Assembly: GCF_014648815.1 (NCBI RefSeq)
Contig: NZ_BMRV01000006.1
Coordinates: 248,001 to 312,000 of the forward strand
DNA from: Streptomyces flaveolus
Lineage (GTDB): Bacteria > Actinomycetota > Actinomycetes > Streptomycetales > Streptomycetaceae
DNA length: 64,000 nt
Reading direction: 5' to 3'
The position numbers were made by a program, and so were the translations under genes. The notes below the pieces were generated by a model, which saw only the letters and a program-made list of their open reading frames with translations, was not told where the DNA came from and did no database searches. How positions within the stretch are numbered: position 1 is the first letter of the stretch; every line of letters starts with the position of its first letter. This document shows positions 1 to 8,462 of this stretch, piece after piece.

Positions 1-1283
1 GGCTCGAGGCGCACGGCGACGACTACGACTTCTTCGCCTCCGTCGACACCGACCACGTGCCGCTGCCGAACTACCTGGAGCGGATGCTCGGCTTCTTCCG
101 CGACCCGGACGTCGGCTTCGTCATCGGCCCGCAGGTCTACGGCAACTACGACAACCCGATCACCAAGGCCGCCGAGTCCCAGCAGTTCCTCTTCCACGCG
201 CTGATCCAGCGCGCGGGCAACCGCTACGGCGCGCCGATGTTCGTGGGCACCTCCAACGCGGTGCGCATCAGGGCACTGAAGCAGATCGGCGGTCTGTACG
301 ACTCGATCACCGAGGACATGGCGACCGGCTTCGAGATCCACCGCCACAAGAACCCGGCCACGGGCCGCAAGTGGCGCTCGGTCTACACCCCGGACGTGCT
401 GGCCGTCGGCGAGGGCCCGAACGCCTGGACGGACTTCTTCACCCAGCAGATGCGCTGGTCGCGAGGGACGTACGAGACGATCCTCAAGCAGTACTGGAAG
501 GGCTGGTACTCGCTGCCGCCGAGCAAGCTCTTCAACTACACGATGATGATCATCTTCTACCCGATGTCGGCCATGAACTGGATCCTGGCGGCGCTGAGCT
601 GCTGCCTGTTCCTGGGCCTGGGCGCCTCGGGTGTGAACATCGACCCCGCGGTCTGGCTGATGCTCTACGGCAACGCCTCCGCGCTCCAGATCGGCCTGTA
701 CGTCTGGAACCGCCGGCACAACGTCTCGCCGCACGAGCCGGAGGGCTCCGGCGGTGTGGCCGGCATGGTGATGTCCGCGCTGTCGGCGCCGCTGTACGCG
801 AAGGCGCTCATCGACTCCGTGCTGCGGCGCAAGAGCAAGTTCGTGGTCACGCCCAAGGGCGACTCGGCGAGCCCGGACACCCTGTTCGGGACCTTCCGGT
901 ACCACTGGTACTTCATCGTCGTCTTCGGCGGCTCGATCACCGCCGGCCTCGTCCTCGGCCACGCCCACCCCGCCATGATCATCTGGGCGACGTTCGCGCT
1001 GCTGATCACCGCCTCGCCGATCTTCGCTTGGCGGCACTCCCTGCGGGAGGCGAGGAAGAAGCCCGCCGCGGCGGCTCCCGCGGAGCCGCACACCCGGCCC
1101 GAGGACGCGGCGCCCGCGGTGCCGTACCAGCCGCAGCCGGCGCAGGACGCGCCCTACGGCGCTCACGGTGCCCACGGCGCGCACACGCCGCAGCAGAAGC
1201 CCAGCTGGGCCGCCTCCCCCGACGGGGGCAGCGACCAGACCATGCAGATCGCCCTTGGTGGACTTGGGGGACGTAAGGAATGA
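1..1283 (+). CDS. cslA: Cellulose synthase-like family 2 glycosyltransferase CslA (5' truncated)
   Basis: This is a membrane GT2 enzyme that makes the beta-glucan-like polymer at hyphal tips. The gene enters from the left; the open frame runs from base 3, so the true start lies outside the window. The fragment shows the DxD motif (DTD, fragment residues about 15-17), the acid in TED (about 103) and the QxxRW signature (QQMRW, about 148). Hydrophobic segments follow the catalytic domain, and the C-terminal tail is rich in Pro, Ala and His. The stop overlaps the glxA start (ATGA), so the two genes are translationally coupled, as in the known cslA-glxA pair. Family assignment is secure; the exact polymer is not visible from sequence. 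Confidence 0.93.
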   Translation, partial: LEAHGDDYDFFASVDTDHVPLPNYLERMLGFFRDPDVGFVIGPQVYGNYDNPITKAAESQQFLFHALIQRAGNRYGAPMFVGTSNAVRIRALKQIGGLYDSITEDMATGFEIHRHKNPATGRKWRSVYTPDVLAVGEGPNAWTDFFTQQMRWSRGTYETILKQYWKGWYSLPPSKLFNYTMMIIFYPMSAMNWILAALSCCLFLGLGASGVNIDPAVWLMLYGNASALQIGLYVWNRRHNVSPHEPEGSGGVAGMVMSALSAPLYAKALIDSVLRRKSKFVVTPKGDSASPDTLFGTFRYHWYFIVVFGGSITAGLVLGHAHPAMIIWATFALLITASPIFAWRHSLREARKKPAAAAPAEPHTRPEDAAPAVPYQPQPAQDAPYGAHGAHGAHTPQQKPSWAASPDGGSDQTMQIALGGLGGRKE

Positions 1284-3217
1284 AAGACCGTGCCGGCCGC
1301 CGCCGCGCCCGTCGCTTCGCGATAGGCACGGCGGTGGTAGTAGCGCTGGCCGGGATGAACGGGCCGTGGCTCTACCGCTTCGGAACCGAGAAATACCACC
1401 AGTACAAGATCAACAAGCCGGAGTACAAAGCCGCCAACGGCAAGTGGGAGATCATCGAGTTTCCCGAGAAGTACCGGCAGAACACCATTCACGCGGCGCT
1501 GCTGCGCACCGGCAAGGTGCTGCTCGTCGCGGGGTCGGGCAACAACCAGGACAACTTCGACGACAAGAAGTTCGACACCCGGATCTGGGACCCGGTCAAG
1601 GGGACCATCAAGAAGGTGCCGACGCCCGCCGACCTGTTCTGCACCGGCCACACCCAGCTCGCCAACGGCAATCTGCTGATCGCGGGCGGCACCAAGCGGT
1701 ACGAGAAGCTCAAGGGTGACGTCACCAAGGCCGGCGGCCTGATGATCGTCCACAACGAGAACCCGGACAAGCCGATCACGCTGCCCGCGGGCACCAAGTT
1801 CACCGGCAAGGAGAACGGCAAGACGTTCGTCTCCAAGGACCCGGTGCTGGTGCCGCGCGCGAAGAAGGTCTTCGACCCGGCGACCGGCGCGTTCGTGCGC
1901 AACGACCCGGGCCTCGGCCGGATCTACGTCGAGGCGCAGCAGAGCGGCGCCGAGTACGAGACGGGCACCGAGGACAACTACCGCATCCAGGGCCTGTCGG
2001 GTGCCGACGCGCGCAACACCTACGGCATCGCGCAGAAGCTCGCCCTCGACAAGAAGGACTTCCAGGGCATCCGGGACGCCTTCGAGTTCGACCCGGTCGC
2101 CGAGAAGTACATCAAGGTCGACCCGATGCACGAGGCCCGCTGGTACCCGACGCTCACCACGCTGAGCGACGGCAAGATCCTCAGCGTCTCCGGCCTGGAC
2201 GACATCGGCCAGCTGGTCCCGGGCAAGAACGAGGTCTACGACCCGGAGACCAAGAAGTGGACCTACCTCGACAAGGTCCGCCAGTTCCCGACGTACCCGG
2301 CGCTGTTCCTGATGCAGAACGGCAAGGTCTTCTACTCGGGTTCCAACGCCGGGTACGGCCCCGACGACGTCGGGCGCGACCCGGGCATCTGGGACGTGGA
2401 GACCAACAAGTTCACCAAGGTCCCCGGCCTGAGCGACCCGGACATGCTGGAGACCTCGGGCACCGTGCTGCTGCCGCCGGCGCAGGACGAGAAGTACATG
2501 GTGATCGGCGGTGGCGGGGTCGGCGAGTCCAAGCTGGCCAGCGAGAAGACGCGGATCGTCGATCTGAAGGCCGACGACCCGAAGTTCGTGGACGGGCCGT
2601 CGCTGGAGAAGGGCACGCGCTACCCGCAGGCCTCGATCCTGCCCGACGACACCGTGCTGGTCTCCGGCGGCTCGGAGGACTACCGGGGCCGCGGCGACTC
2701 CAACATCCACCAGGCGCGGCTCTACCACCCGGACACCAACACGTTCGAGAAGGTGGCCGACCCGCTGGTGGGCCGGAACTACCACTCCGGTTCGATCCTG
2801 CTGCCCGACGGGCGCCTGATGTTCTTCGGCTCCGACTCGCTGTACGCCGACAAGGCCAACACCAAGCCGGGCAAGTTCGAGCAGCGCATCGAGATCTACA
2901 CGCCGCCGTATCTGTACCGGGACTCGCGGCCCGACCTGTCGGGCGGCCCGCAGACCATCGCGCGCGGCGAGTCGGGGACGTTCACCTCGCGGGCGGCGTC
3001 GACGGTCAAGAAGGTGCGGCTGATCCGGCCCAGCGCCTCGACGCATGTCACCGACGTCGACCAGCGGTCCGTCGCGCTGGATTTCACGGCGGACGGGGAC
3101 AAGCTGACGGTGACGGTGCCGGAGGGCAGGAATCTGGTGCAGTCGGGGTGGTACATGCTGTTCGCCACCGACGGTCAGGGGACGCCCTCCAAGGCGCAGT
3201 GGGTACGGGTGCCGTAG
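1280..3217 (+). CDS. glxA: GlxA, galactose-oxidase-like copper radical oxidase
   Basis: This is a mononuclear copper oxidase needed with CslA for tip glycan deposition. The 645-residue product starts with an Arg-rich segment and one hydrophobic anchor (about residues 13-32), so it is membrane-attached and faces outward. It then has kelch-type beta-propeller repeats and a C-terminal DUF1929-like domain. The radical-site residues are visible: Cys121 in LFCTGHTQ, and Trp288-Tyr289 in RWYPTL. These match the Cys-Tyr crosslink and stacking Trp described for Streptomyces GlxA. A His is seen in RNYHSGS. It overlaps cslA by four bases. Confidence 0.95.
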   Translation: MKDRAGRRRARRFAIGTAVVVALAGMNGPWLYRFGTEKYHQYKINKPEYKAANGKWEIIEFPEKYRQNTIHAALLRTGKVLLVAGSGNNQDNFDDKKFDTRIWDPVKGTIKKVPTPADLFCTGHTQLANGNLLIAGGTKRYEKLKGDVTKAGGLMIVHNENPDKPITLPAGTKFTGKENGKTFVSKDPVLVPRAKKVFDPATGAFVRNDPGLGRIYVEAQQSGAEYETGTEDNYRIQGLSGADARNTYGIAQKLALDKKDFQGIRDAFEFDPVAEKYIKVDPMHEARWYPTLTTLSDGKILSVSGLDDIGQLVPGKNEVYDPETKKWTYLDKVRQFPTYPALFLMQNGKVFYSGSNAGYGPDDVGRDPGIWDVETNKFTKVPGLSDPDMLETSGTVLLPPAQDEKYMVIGGGGVGESKLASEKTRIVDLKADDPKFVDGPSLEKGTRYPQASILPDDTVLVSGGSEDYRGRGDSNIHQARLYHPDTNTFEKVADPLVGRNYHSGSILLPDGRLMFFGSDSLYADKANTKPGKFEQRIEIYTPPYLYRDSRPDLSGGPQTIARGESGTFTSRAASTVKKVRLIRPSASTHVTDVDQRSVALDFTADGDKLTVTVPEGRNLVQSGWYMLFATDGQGTPSKAQWVRVP

Positions 3218-3250
3218 CGCTCCCGCAGGTGGTGCCTTCGGGGTGCGGGA

Positions 3251-3288
3251 GCGCTGTGGCTTGTCGCGCAGTTCCCCGCGCCCCTAGG
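3251..3288 (-). repeat. Streptomyces intergenic repeat, copy 1
   Basis: This 38-bp element, read on the minus strand, carries the core GGGGCGCGGGGAACTGCGCG. A near-identical copy lies at 18313-18350 and a longer variant at 9266-9327. The CTAG at its edge supplies the stop codon of the adjacent endoglucanase gene. Such elements are common just downstream of Streptomyces genes. Confidence 0.75.
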
Positions 3289-4291
3289 TTCCTGATCCCT
3301 GCGCCAGTTTCAAGGCGTAGTCGGGCCACCATTCGCCTGCCTTCGGGCCGCCCTTGCACTCGCCGTCCGATTCGCCGGGGCGCTTGACCCAGAGGTAGGC
3401 GTCCACGAGGGGGTCGGCCGTCTTCGTCGTCGGGGTTTCGCCGAGGGCGCGGCCCGGAGGGTTGCACCAGCGCTCGTCCGGCTTGCCCTCGGTGTAGGGG
3501 CCGTTGCCGTTGCGGCTGGTGTCGATGACGAAGTGCTTGCCGCCCACCTTGGCGGAGAGCTGCTTGCCGTAGGCGATGGAGTCCTGGGTCGAATAGAAGT
3601 TGGAGACGTTGACGGCGAAGCCGTCGGCCTGGTCGATGCCGGCCCACTTGAGCGGCTCGAAGATCTGGTCGGGGTGGCCCCAGCCGGCGTTGCCCGCGTC
3701 CAGGTAGACCTTGGTGTTCTTCAGCGCCGTGAGCTTGGCGATGGCCCCCTTGAGGAGGTCGTAGCGCTCCTCGTGGAACTCGTCCGGGGTGCAGCCGTCG
3801 ACCAGGTGGAGCACCGCGTCCGGTTCCAGGACGACGGTGGCGGCACGGTCACCTATGCCCTTGGCCACGCCGTCGATGAACGAGCGGTAGGAGTCGCCGT
3901 CGGCGGCGCCTCCCTGCGAGTACTGGCCGCAGTCGCGGTGCGGGATGTTGTAGAGGACGAGCAGTGCGGTGCGTCCGGCCTTGTCGGCGGCCTCGGTGAA
4001 GCCGCGGGCCTGGTCCTCCGGGTTCTCCGGGCTGATCCACTCGCCGGTGGGATGCTGGGCGATCTTGCGGATCCGGTCGGCCTGGTCCTTCTTCCCCGCC
4101 TTCTCCAGGGATGCCACCTGCTGGGCCGCGGTGCCGTCCGGATTGACCCAGAACGGATCGGTCTCCTTGGGCTGCTGGGTGATCCCGGCTCCCGCGTCCT
4201 TGTTCTTGTCCTCGTCGTCGCCGGACGAGGAGCAACCCGCGATGAGCAGCGCCGCCCCCAGCACCGCCGCGGACGCCCGCCTCGCGGACAT
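3284..4291 (-). CDS. cslZ: Secreted lipoprotein endoglucanase, glycoside hydrolase family 6
   Basis: The predicted product cleaves beta-1,4-glucan outside the cell and probably trims or releases CslA product. It has a lipoprotein signal with lipobox LIAGC. GH6 landmarks follow: EPDAVLH with the catalytic-type Asp, YLDAGNAGW, NVSNF, DTSRNGNGP, RWCNPPGRALG and a terminal DAYLWVKRPGESDG block. It converges on glxA from the opposite strand. The start at 4291 has a G-rich ribosome site eight bases upstream; an in-frame ATG at 4318 is an alternative. The symbol follows the S. coelicolor cslA neighbourhood and is recalled, not checked. Confidence 0.88.
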   Translation of the reverse strand: MSARRASAAVLGAALLIAGCSSSGDDEDKNKDAGAGITQQPKETDPFWVNPDGTAAQQVASLEKAGKKDQADRIRKIAQHPTGEWISPENPEDQARGFTEAADKAGRTALLVLYNIPHRDCGQYSQGGAADGDSYRSFIDGVAKGIGDRAATVVLEPDAVLHLVDGCTPDEFHEERYDLLKGAIAKLTALKNTKVYLDAGNAGWGHPDQIFEPLKWAGIDQADGFAVNVSNFYSTQDSIAYGKQLSAKVGGKHFVIDTSRNGNGPYTEGKPDERWCNPPGRALGETPTTKTADPLVDAYLWVKRPGESDGECKGGPKAGEWWPDYALKLAQGSGT

Positions 4292-4368
4292 CGTTCCGGC
4301 CCCCCTGCTGCCGTACATCCAACCCCCCTGGGTGCACTGTTCGGAGGCTCAATCCTGACATACGCGGG

Positions 4369-5058
4369 TCATGAGCCGGTGCCCGTGAGGTACGCGGAGA
4401 CGACGACGTTGGCCGTGTAGCCGCCGGTGGCGGGGTCGAAGGTGCCGCCGCAGGTGATCAGCCGCAGTTCGGCCCGTCCCGCGTCGTGCGGCCCGTAGGC
4501 CTGCCGGGCGTCGAAGCCGTCGCGGTCGAGGACCTGGACGTCGTCGACGGTGAACTCGGCGACCTCGGCGTCGTCGCGGACCACCCGGATCGTCTCGCCG
4601 GGTTCGAGGGTGCTGATCTTGTAGAAGACGGCGGGGCGGGTCTCGGTGTCGACGTGCCCGACCATCAGGGCGGTCCCGGCCGCCCCGGGGGTCACGCCGG
4701 CCGCGTACCAGCCGACGGCGTCGGCCTGGTCGAAGGAGGGCGGTTCGATCGCGCCCTTGCCGTCGAGGCCGCGGGCCACCACCGGGGCGCTGATGCCCAG
4801 TTCGGGGACGTCGAGCCGCTCGGGCCGGGCGTCGCCGAGGGGTGTGCGGGCGGGCGGCAGCGGGATGTCGGGGGGCCGTCCGGCCGCCGCCATGTCGCCG
4901 GTGGCCGGACGGGATACGCCCTCGCGCACGTCGGTGGCCTCGCGGCCCCACAGCCACAGCCCGAGGAGCAGCACCACCCAGGCGATGCCGCTCACCAGAC
5001 GGCCGGGGCCGACGGGGCGTATGTGGTCCTGTTCCCCGCGTCGATCGTGGTCGGACAT
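4369..5058 (-). CDS. Class F-like sortase
   Basis: This is a membrane-anchored transpeptidase expected to attach or process exported proteins. The 229-residue product has one N-terminal membrane segment (about 17-36) and a Pro/Arg-rich linker. The sortase barrel follows, with catalytic His in VGHVDTE and catalytic Cys in LRLITCGGTFD near the C terminus. The TCGG context points to class F rather than the TLTTC form of class E. The gene lies two bases after a gene for a secreted protein with a sorting-like tail, so the pair is probably one operon. Other reading frames through the upstream gene are shadows. Confidence 0.88.
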   Translation of the reverse strand: MSDHDRRGEQDHIRPVGPGRLVSGIAWVVLLLGLWLWGREATDVREGVSRPATGDMAAAGRPPDIPLPPARTPLGDARPERLDVPELGISAPVVARGLDGKGAIEPPSFDQADAVGWYAAGVTPGAAGTALMVGHVDTETRPAVFYKISTLEPGETIRVVRDDAEVAEFTVDDVQVLDRDGFDARQAYGPHDAGRAELRLITCGGTFDPATGGYTANVVVSAYLTGTGS

Positions 5059-5060
5059 GG

Positions 5061-5615
5061 TCAGTCCGTCCTGCGGCTCCGGCTGCGGACCCCGCGCAGC
5101 CCCACGGCGACGGCGGCGATCCCGGCGAGCACCAGGCCGGTCACGGTGTGCGCGGTGCCGGGGGGATCGACGCGCGCCCCGTCCCCGGTGTCCGGCGCGG
5201 CCAGCTCCGCGGAGCCGCCGCCGCCCGCGTCGACGGGGGCGACGGGTGAGGCGGGCGCGGTCGGGCGGTGCCGCCGCTCGACGGTGATGGTGCCCTTGCG
5301 GGCGTCGTCGCCGCAGGTGACCTGCACGGCGTAGGCGCCGGCCGACACCGTGGAGCGGACCGTGCTGGAACCGACGAGGACACCGTCCTCGGCGGCCACG
5401 GAGAGCCGGACGTCCGACTCGAACGCCGCCGACACGGCGACGGCCGTCCGCTCGGTGCAGTCGGGCACGCGGAGCGTGACGTCCGTGCCGGGCGCCGGGG
5501 AGGACGGAGTCACCGAGACTCCGCCCCCGTCCGCCGCGTACGCCGTCGGTGCGACCGGCGTGCACACCGCGGCCAGCGCGGCTCCGGCACAGAGAGTTAC
5601 CTTCAGTGAGCCCAT
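5061..5615 (-). CDS. Secreted surface protein with sortase-type C-terminal anchor
   Basis: The function is not recognised. The 184-residue product has a signal peptide (about 1-27, ending near TAYA-AD) and a small beta-rich extracellular region with two Cys. A Pro/Ala linker leads to a C-terminal unit made of APDTGDG, a hydrophobic stretch (about 158-175) and a basic tail (RSRSRRTD). This is the layout of a sortase substrate, with APDTG in place of LPXTG. It sits directly upstream of the class F-like sortase gene and is likely its substrate. It could also be a simple membrane-anchored protein. Confidence 0.8.
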   Translation of the reverse strand: MGSLKVTLCAGAALAAVCTPVAPTAYAADGGGVSVTPSSPAPGTDVTLRVPDCTERTAVAVSAAFESDVRLSVAAEDGVLVGSSTVRSTVSAGAYAVQVTCGDDARKGTITVERRHRPTAPASPVAPVDAGGGGSAELAAPDTGDGARVDPPGTAHTVTGLVLAGIAAVAVGLRGVRSRSRRTD

Positions 5616-5653
5616 CGTGTACCTCCAGTCACCTGGAGGCTGCCCCGCGGGGA

Positions 5654-5680
5654 CCGCCCCCGCATCCGGTGCGGGGGCGG
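5654..5680 (-). terminator. Hairpin terminator after the NagD-type phosphatase gene
   Basis: A perfect 11-bp stem (CCGCCCCCGCA and its complement) encloses a 5-base loop. It lies 39 bases beyond the stop of the minus-strand HAD gene and upstream of the surface-protein gene. Confidence 0.6.
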
Positions 5681-5718
5681 CGCTGCTCCGAACGGGCGAC
5701 GAGGGGGAGGTGCGGGTT

Positions 5719-6498
5719 TCAGACCCGTTCGACGAGGTCCGCGATGGAGTCGACGACCTTGGACGGCCGGTACGGGAAGTTCTCGACCTGCTCGGGCCGG
5801 GTCAGGCCGGTGAGCACCAGGTACGTCTGCATCCCGGCCTCGATGCCGGCCAGCACGTCGGTGTCCATGCGGTCGCCGATCATCGCGCTGGTCTCGGAGT
5901 GGGCGCCGATCGCGTTGAGCCCGGTGCGCATCATCAGCGGATTGGGCTTGCCCGCGAAGTAGGGCTGCTTGCCGGTCGCCTTGGTGATCAGCGCGGCCAC
6001 CGCGCCGGTCGCCGGGAGCGGGCCCTCGGTGGAGGGGCCGGTCTCGTCGGGGTTGGTGCAGATGAACCGGGCGCCGGCGTTGATCAGCCGCACCGCCTTC
6101 GTCATCGCCTCGAAGGAGTAGGTGCGGGTCTCGCCGAGGACCACGTAGTCGGGCTCGTGGTCGGTGAGGATGTAGCCGATGTCGTGCAGGGCGGTGGTCA
6201 GACCGGCCTCGCCGATGACGTACGCCGAGCCGCCGGGCCGCTGGTCGTCCAGGAACTTGGCGGTCGCCAGCGCCGAGGTCCAGATCGCCTCGATCGGGAC
6301 CTCCAGGCCCATGCGGCGCAGCCGGGCGTGCAGGTCCCGCGGGGTGTAGATCGAATTGTTGGTCAGGACGAGGAAGGGCTTGCCGGACTCGCGCAGCTTC
6401 TTGATGAAGGCGTCGGCGCCGGGGATCGGGACGCCCTCGTGGATGAGCACCCCGTCCATGTCGGTGAGCCATGACTCGATGGGCTTGCGGTCTGCCAT
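5719..6498 (-). CDS. HAD-IIA family hydrolase (NagD-like)
   Basis: This is a cytosolic phosphatase of the HAD-IIA branch (NagD / p-nitrophenylphosphatase type). Motif I is DMDGVLI, motif II is the Thr-Asn of LTNN, and the C-terminal motif is GDRMDTDV. A large cap domain lies between them. The length of 259 residues is normal for the family. The start ATG at 6498 gives a family-typical N terminus (LTDMDGVL from residue 11). Substrate specificity is not visible. It is separated by 77 bases from the phosphonate operon and is transcribed in the same direction. Confidence 0.88.
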   Translation of the reverse strand: MADRKPIESWLTDMDGVLIHEGVPIPGADAFIKKLRESGKPFLVLTNNSIYTPRDLHARLRRMGLEVPIEAIWTSALATAKFLDDQRPGGSAYVIGEAGLTTALHDIGYILTDHEPDYVVLGETRTYSFEAMTKAVRLINAGARFICTNPDETGPSTEGPLPATGAVAALITKATGKQPYFAGKPNPLMMRTGLNAIGAHSETSAMIGDRMDTDVLAGIEAGMQTYLVLTGLTRPEQVENFPYRPSKVVDSIADLVERV

Positions 6499-6575
6499 GT
6501 GCGGGATCTCCTGCCGTACGCGGTCCAGCGTGCGCCCCAGCCTAAACAGAGCAGGATCTTGGGGGAACGGCCGTC

Positions 6576-7625
6576 TCAGCTTCCGGTGGCCGCCTTCCAG
6601 GCGTCGACGTACGAGGTGAGGTTCTCCTCGATGTCGTTCCAGTCGGGTTCGAAGATCTCGACGCCGTCCATGATCTTCGTCAGGGCGACGGCTTCGGCGT
6701 CGGTGGCCTTGACGTCCTGGCGGGCCGCGAAGCCGCCTCCGATCTCGCTGACCTGCGCCTGCGCCTTCCGGCTCAGCATGTAGTCGAGGAGCTCCCTGCC
6801 GTTCTCGGTGTGCGGGGCCCCGGTGACCAGGCCCGCCGCGTACGGCAGCGCGAAGGTGGTGGGCCTGCCGCCCTCGGGTGCCGGGAACCAGATGCCGAGG
6901 TTCGGCATGGACTTCGACTGGGCGTGGTTCATCTGCACATCGCCGTTGGCGACGAGCAGTTCGCCCTTGTCGACCTTGGGCGCGAGCTTGCCGGTCGAGG
7001 CGGACGGTCCGACGTTGTTGGCCTGGAGCTTCTTCAGGTACTCCATGGCCGGCTTCTCGCCGCCGAAGTCGTGCATGGCCTTGATGAGGACGGCCGTGCC
7101 GTCGCCAGCGACGCCCGGGGTGGAGTACTGGAGCTTGTTCCTGTACTTCCCGTCGAGCAGGTCTTCCCAGGTGGCGGGGGCCTGCTTCAGCTCCTTCGTG
7201 TTGTGGACGAAGCCGAAGTAATTGTTGACGACGGCGGTCCAGGTGCCGTTCCCGGCCTTGTCGGCGCCGCTGACCCGGTCGGCGCCCTTCGGGGCGTACT
7301 TCTGCAGCAGGCCCTTGGTGTCGGCCTGCTGGATGAAGGGCGGGAGGGTGACGAGGACGTCCGCCTGCGGGTTGCGCTTCTCGCGGGCGGCGCGCTGCAC
7401 CATCTCGCCCGAGCCGCCCTCGACGTACTCGACCTTGATGCCGGTCTCCTTCTCGAAGTCCTTGAACACCTGGTCGTACCAGCCGTCGCCGTGCTCGCCC
7501 TTGAGGCCGTCGGCGCTGTAGACGGTGACGACGTTCTCGTCGGAGGCGGCCGTGCCCCCGCAGGCGGTGAGCGGAAGGGCGAGCAGGCACAGGGCGGTGA
7601 CCGGGAGGAGGGGCTTTCTGGGCAT
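6576..7625 (-). CDS. 2-Aminoethylphosphonate-type ABC transporter substrate-binding lipoprotein
   Basis: This is the extracellular binding protein of an iron/thiamine/aminophosphonate-class importer. It has a lipoprotein signal with lipobox LTACG and a type 2 periplasmic-binding fold. Matching blocks include VTVYSADGL near the N terminus and GDVQMNHAQ in the second lobe. The 349-residue length is normal. It is the last gene of the minus-strand operon that also encodes two permeases, an ATPase, a PhnX-like hydrolase and an FAD oxidoreductase. That context is the reason to favour 2-aminoethylphosphonate or a hydroxylated analogue as ligand over iron or thiamine. Confidence 0.82.
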   Translation of the reverse strand: MPRKPLLPVTALCLLALPLTACGGTAASDENVVTVYSADGLKGEHGDGWYDQVFKDFEKETGIKVEYVEGGSGEMVQRAAREKRNPQADVLVTLPPFIQQADTKGLLQKYAPKGADRVSGADKAGNGTWTAVVNNYFGFVHNTKELKQAPATWEDLLDGKYRNKLQYSTPGVAGDGTAVLIKAMHDFGGEKPAMEYLKKLQANNVGPSASTGKLAPKVDKGELLVANGDVQMNHAQSKSMPNLGIWFPAPEGGRPTTFALPYAAGLVTGAPHTENGRELLDYMLSRKAQAQVSEIGGGFAARQDVKATDAEAVALTKIMDGVEIFEPDWNDIEENLTSYVDAWKAATGS

Positions 7626-7664
7626 GGCGAGGTGGACTCCTTGCGCGAGGGGAGGTGGGACGGG

Positions 7665-8462
7665 TTACCGGTACGAGGCTCGGGTGCGGATCCGGGAGAC
7701 GGCGAAGAGCACCAGCAGGGTGGCCGCCATCAGGACCACGGCGATCGCGGAGCCGGTGAACAGGGCGCCGCGGTCCGTGGAGGCGTAGATCAGGATCGGC
7801 AGCGGGGTCCAGTCGGGCGGGTAGAGCATCATCGTGGCGCTCAGCTCGCCCATGGAGAGGGCGAAGCACAGCCCGGCGGCGGCGGTCAGGGACGGCAGCA
7901 GCAGGGGGAGCCGCACCCGCCACAGGACGTACGCCGGGCTCGCCCCCAGGGAGGCGGCGGCCTGCTCGTACGCCGGGTCGAGGCGGGTGATCGCGGCGGA
8001 GACGGACTGGTGGGCGAAGGCGGTCACCAGGACCGTGTGGGCGATGATCACGATCCAGCGGGTGCCGTTGAGGAGGAACGGCGGCTGCGAGTACGCGACC
8101 AGGATCGCGAGGCCGACCACCACCGAGGGCACCGCGACCGGCAGCACGAACAGGGCGTCCATCACCTTGCGGTGCCGCTTCTTCAGCGCGGCGGCGGCGA
8201 GCGCGGCCCAGGCGCCCGCGGCCAGCGCCAGCAGGCTCGCGGTGAGGGCCGTGACCAGGCTGGTGGTGAGGGCCTGGAGGGCCTCGCCGCGGGTGGCGGC
8301 CCGGTAGTTGGCGGTGGTGAAGCCGGAGGGCAGGACGCTCGACCAGTGGGTGGCGAAGGAGGCGCCGAGGACGACGAGGAGGGGCAGGGCGAACAGGGGG
8401 AGGAAGAGGACGAGGAAGGCGGCCCACAGGGTCCACCTCGCCCCCCGGCTATGCACCAGCAC
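7665..8462 (-). CDS. ABC transporter permease, aminophosphonate-type (second permease)
   Basis: This is an inner-membrane subunit of the importer, with about six hydrophobic segments in 265 residues. The EAA-type cytoplasmic loop is visible (EQAAASLGASPAYVLWRV). The start overlaps the end of the first permease gene by 14 bases, so the two are translated together. The 40-base gap to the binding-protein gene has room only for a ribosome site. It probably pairs with the other permease as a heterodimer. Confidence 0.82.
   Translation of the reverse strand: MLVHSRGARWTLWAAFLVLFLPLFALPLLVVLGASFATHWSSVLPSGFTTANYRAATRGEALQALTTSLVTALTASLLALAAGAWAALAAAALKKRHRKVMDALFVLPVAVPSVVVGLAILVAYSQPPFLLNGTRWIVIIAHTVLVTAFAHQSVSAAITRLDPAYEQAAASLGASPAYVLWRVRLPLLLPSLTAAAGLCFALSMGELSATMMLYPPDWTPLPILIYASTDRGALFTGSAIAVVLMAATLLVLFAVSRIRTRASYR

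Noticed and set aside
57..59. GTG at 57 as the start of cslA
   Set aside because: The frame is open to the window edge and the GTG is inside the conserved DTDHVP motif.
1163..3046. 627-codon minus-strand open frame across glxA
   Set aside because: It is an antisense shadow of a clear glxA gene, with Arg/Val/Leu-biased low-complexity composition caused by high GC.
5719..8436. 905-codon minus-strand frame joining permease region and NagD-like gene
   Set aside because: Only the last 260 codons are real (NagD-like). The rest is a shadow of the binding-protein and permease genes.
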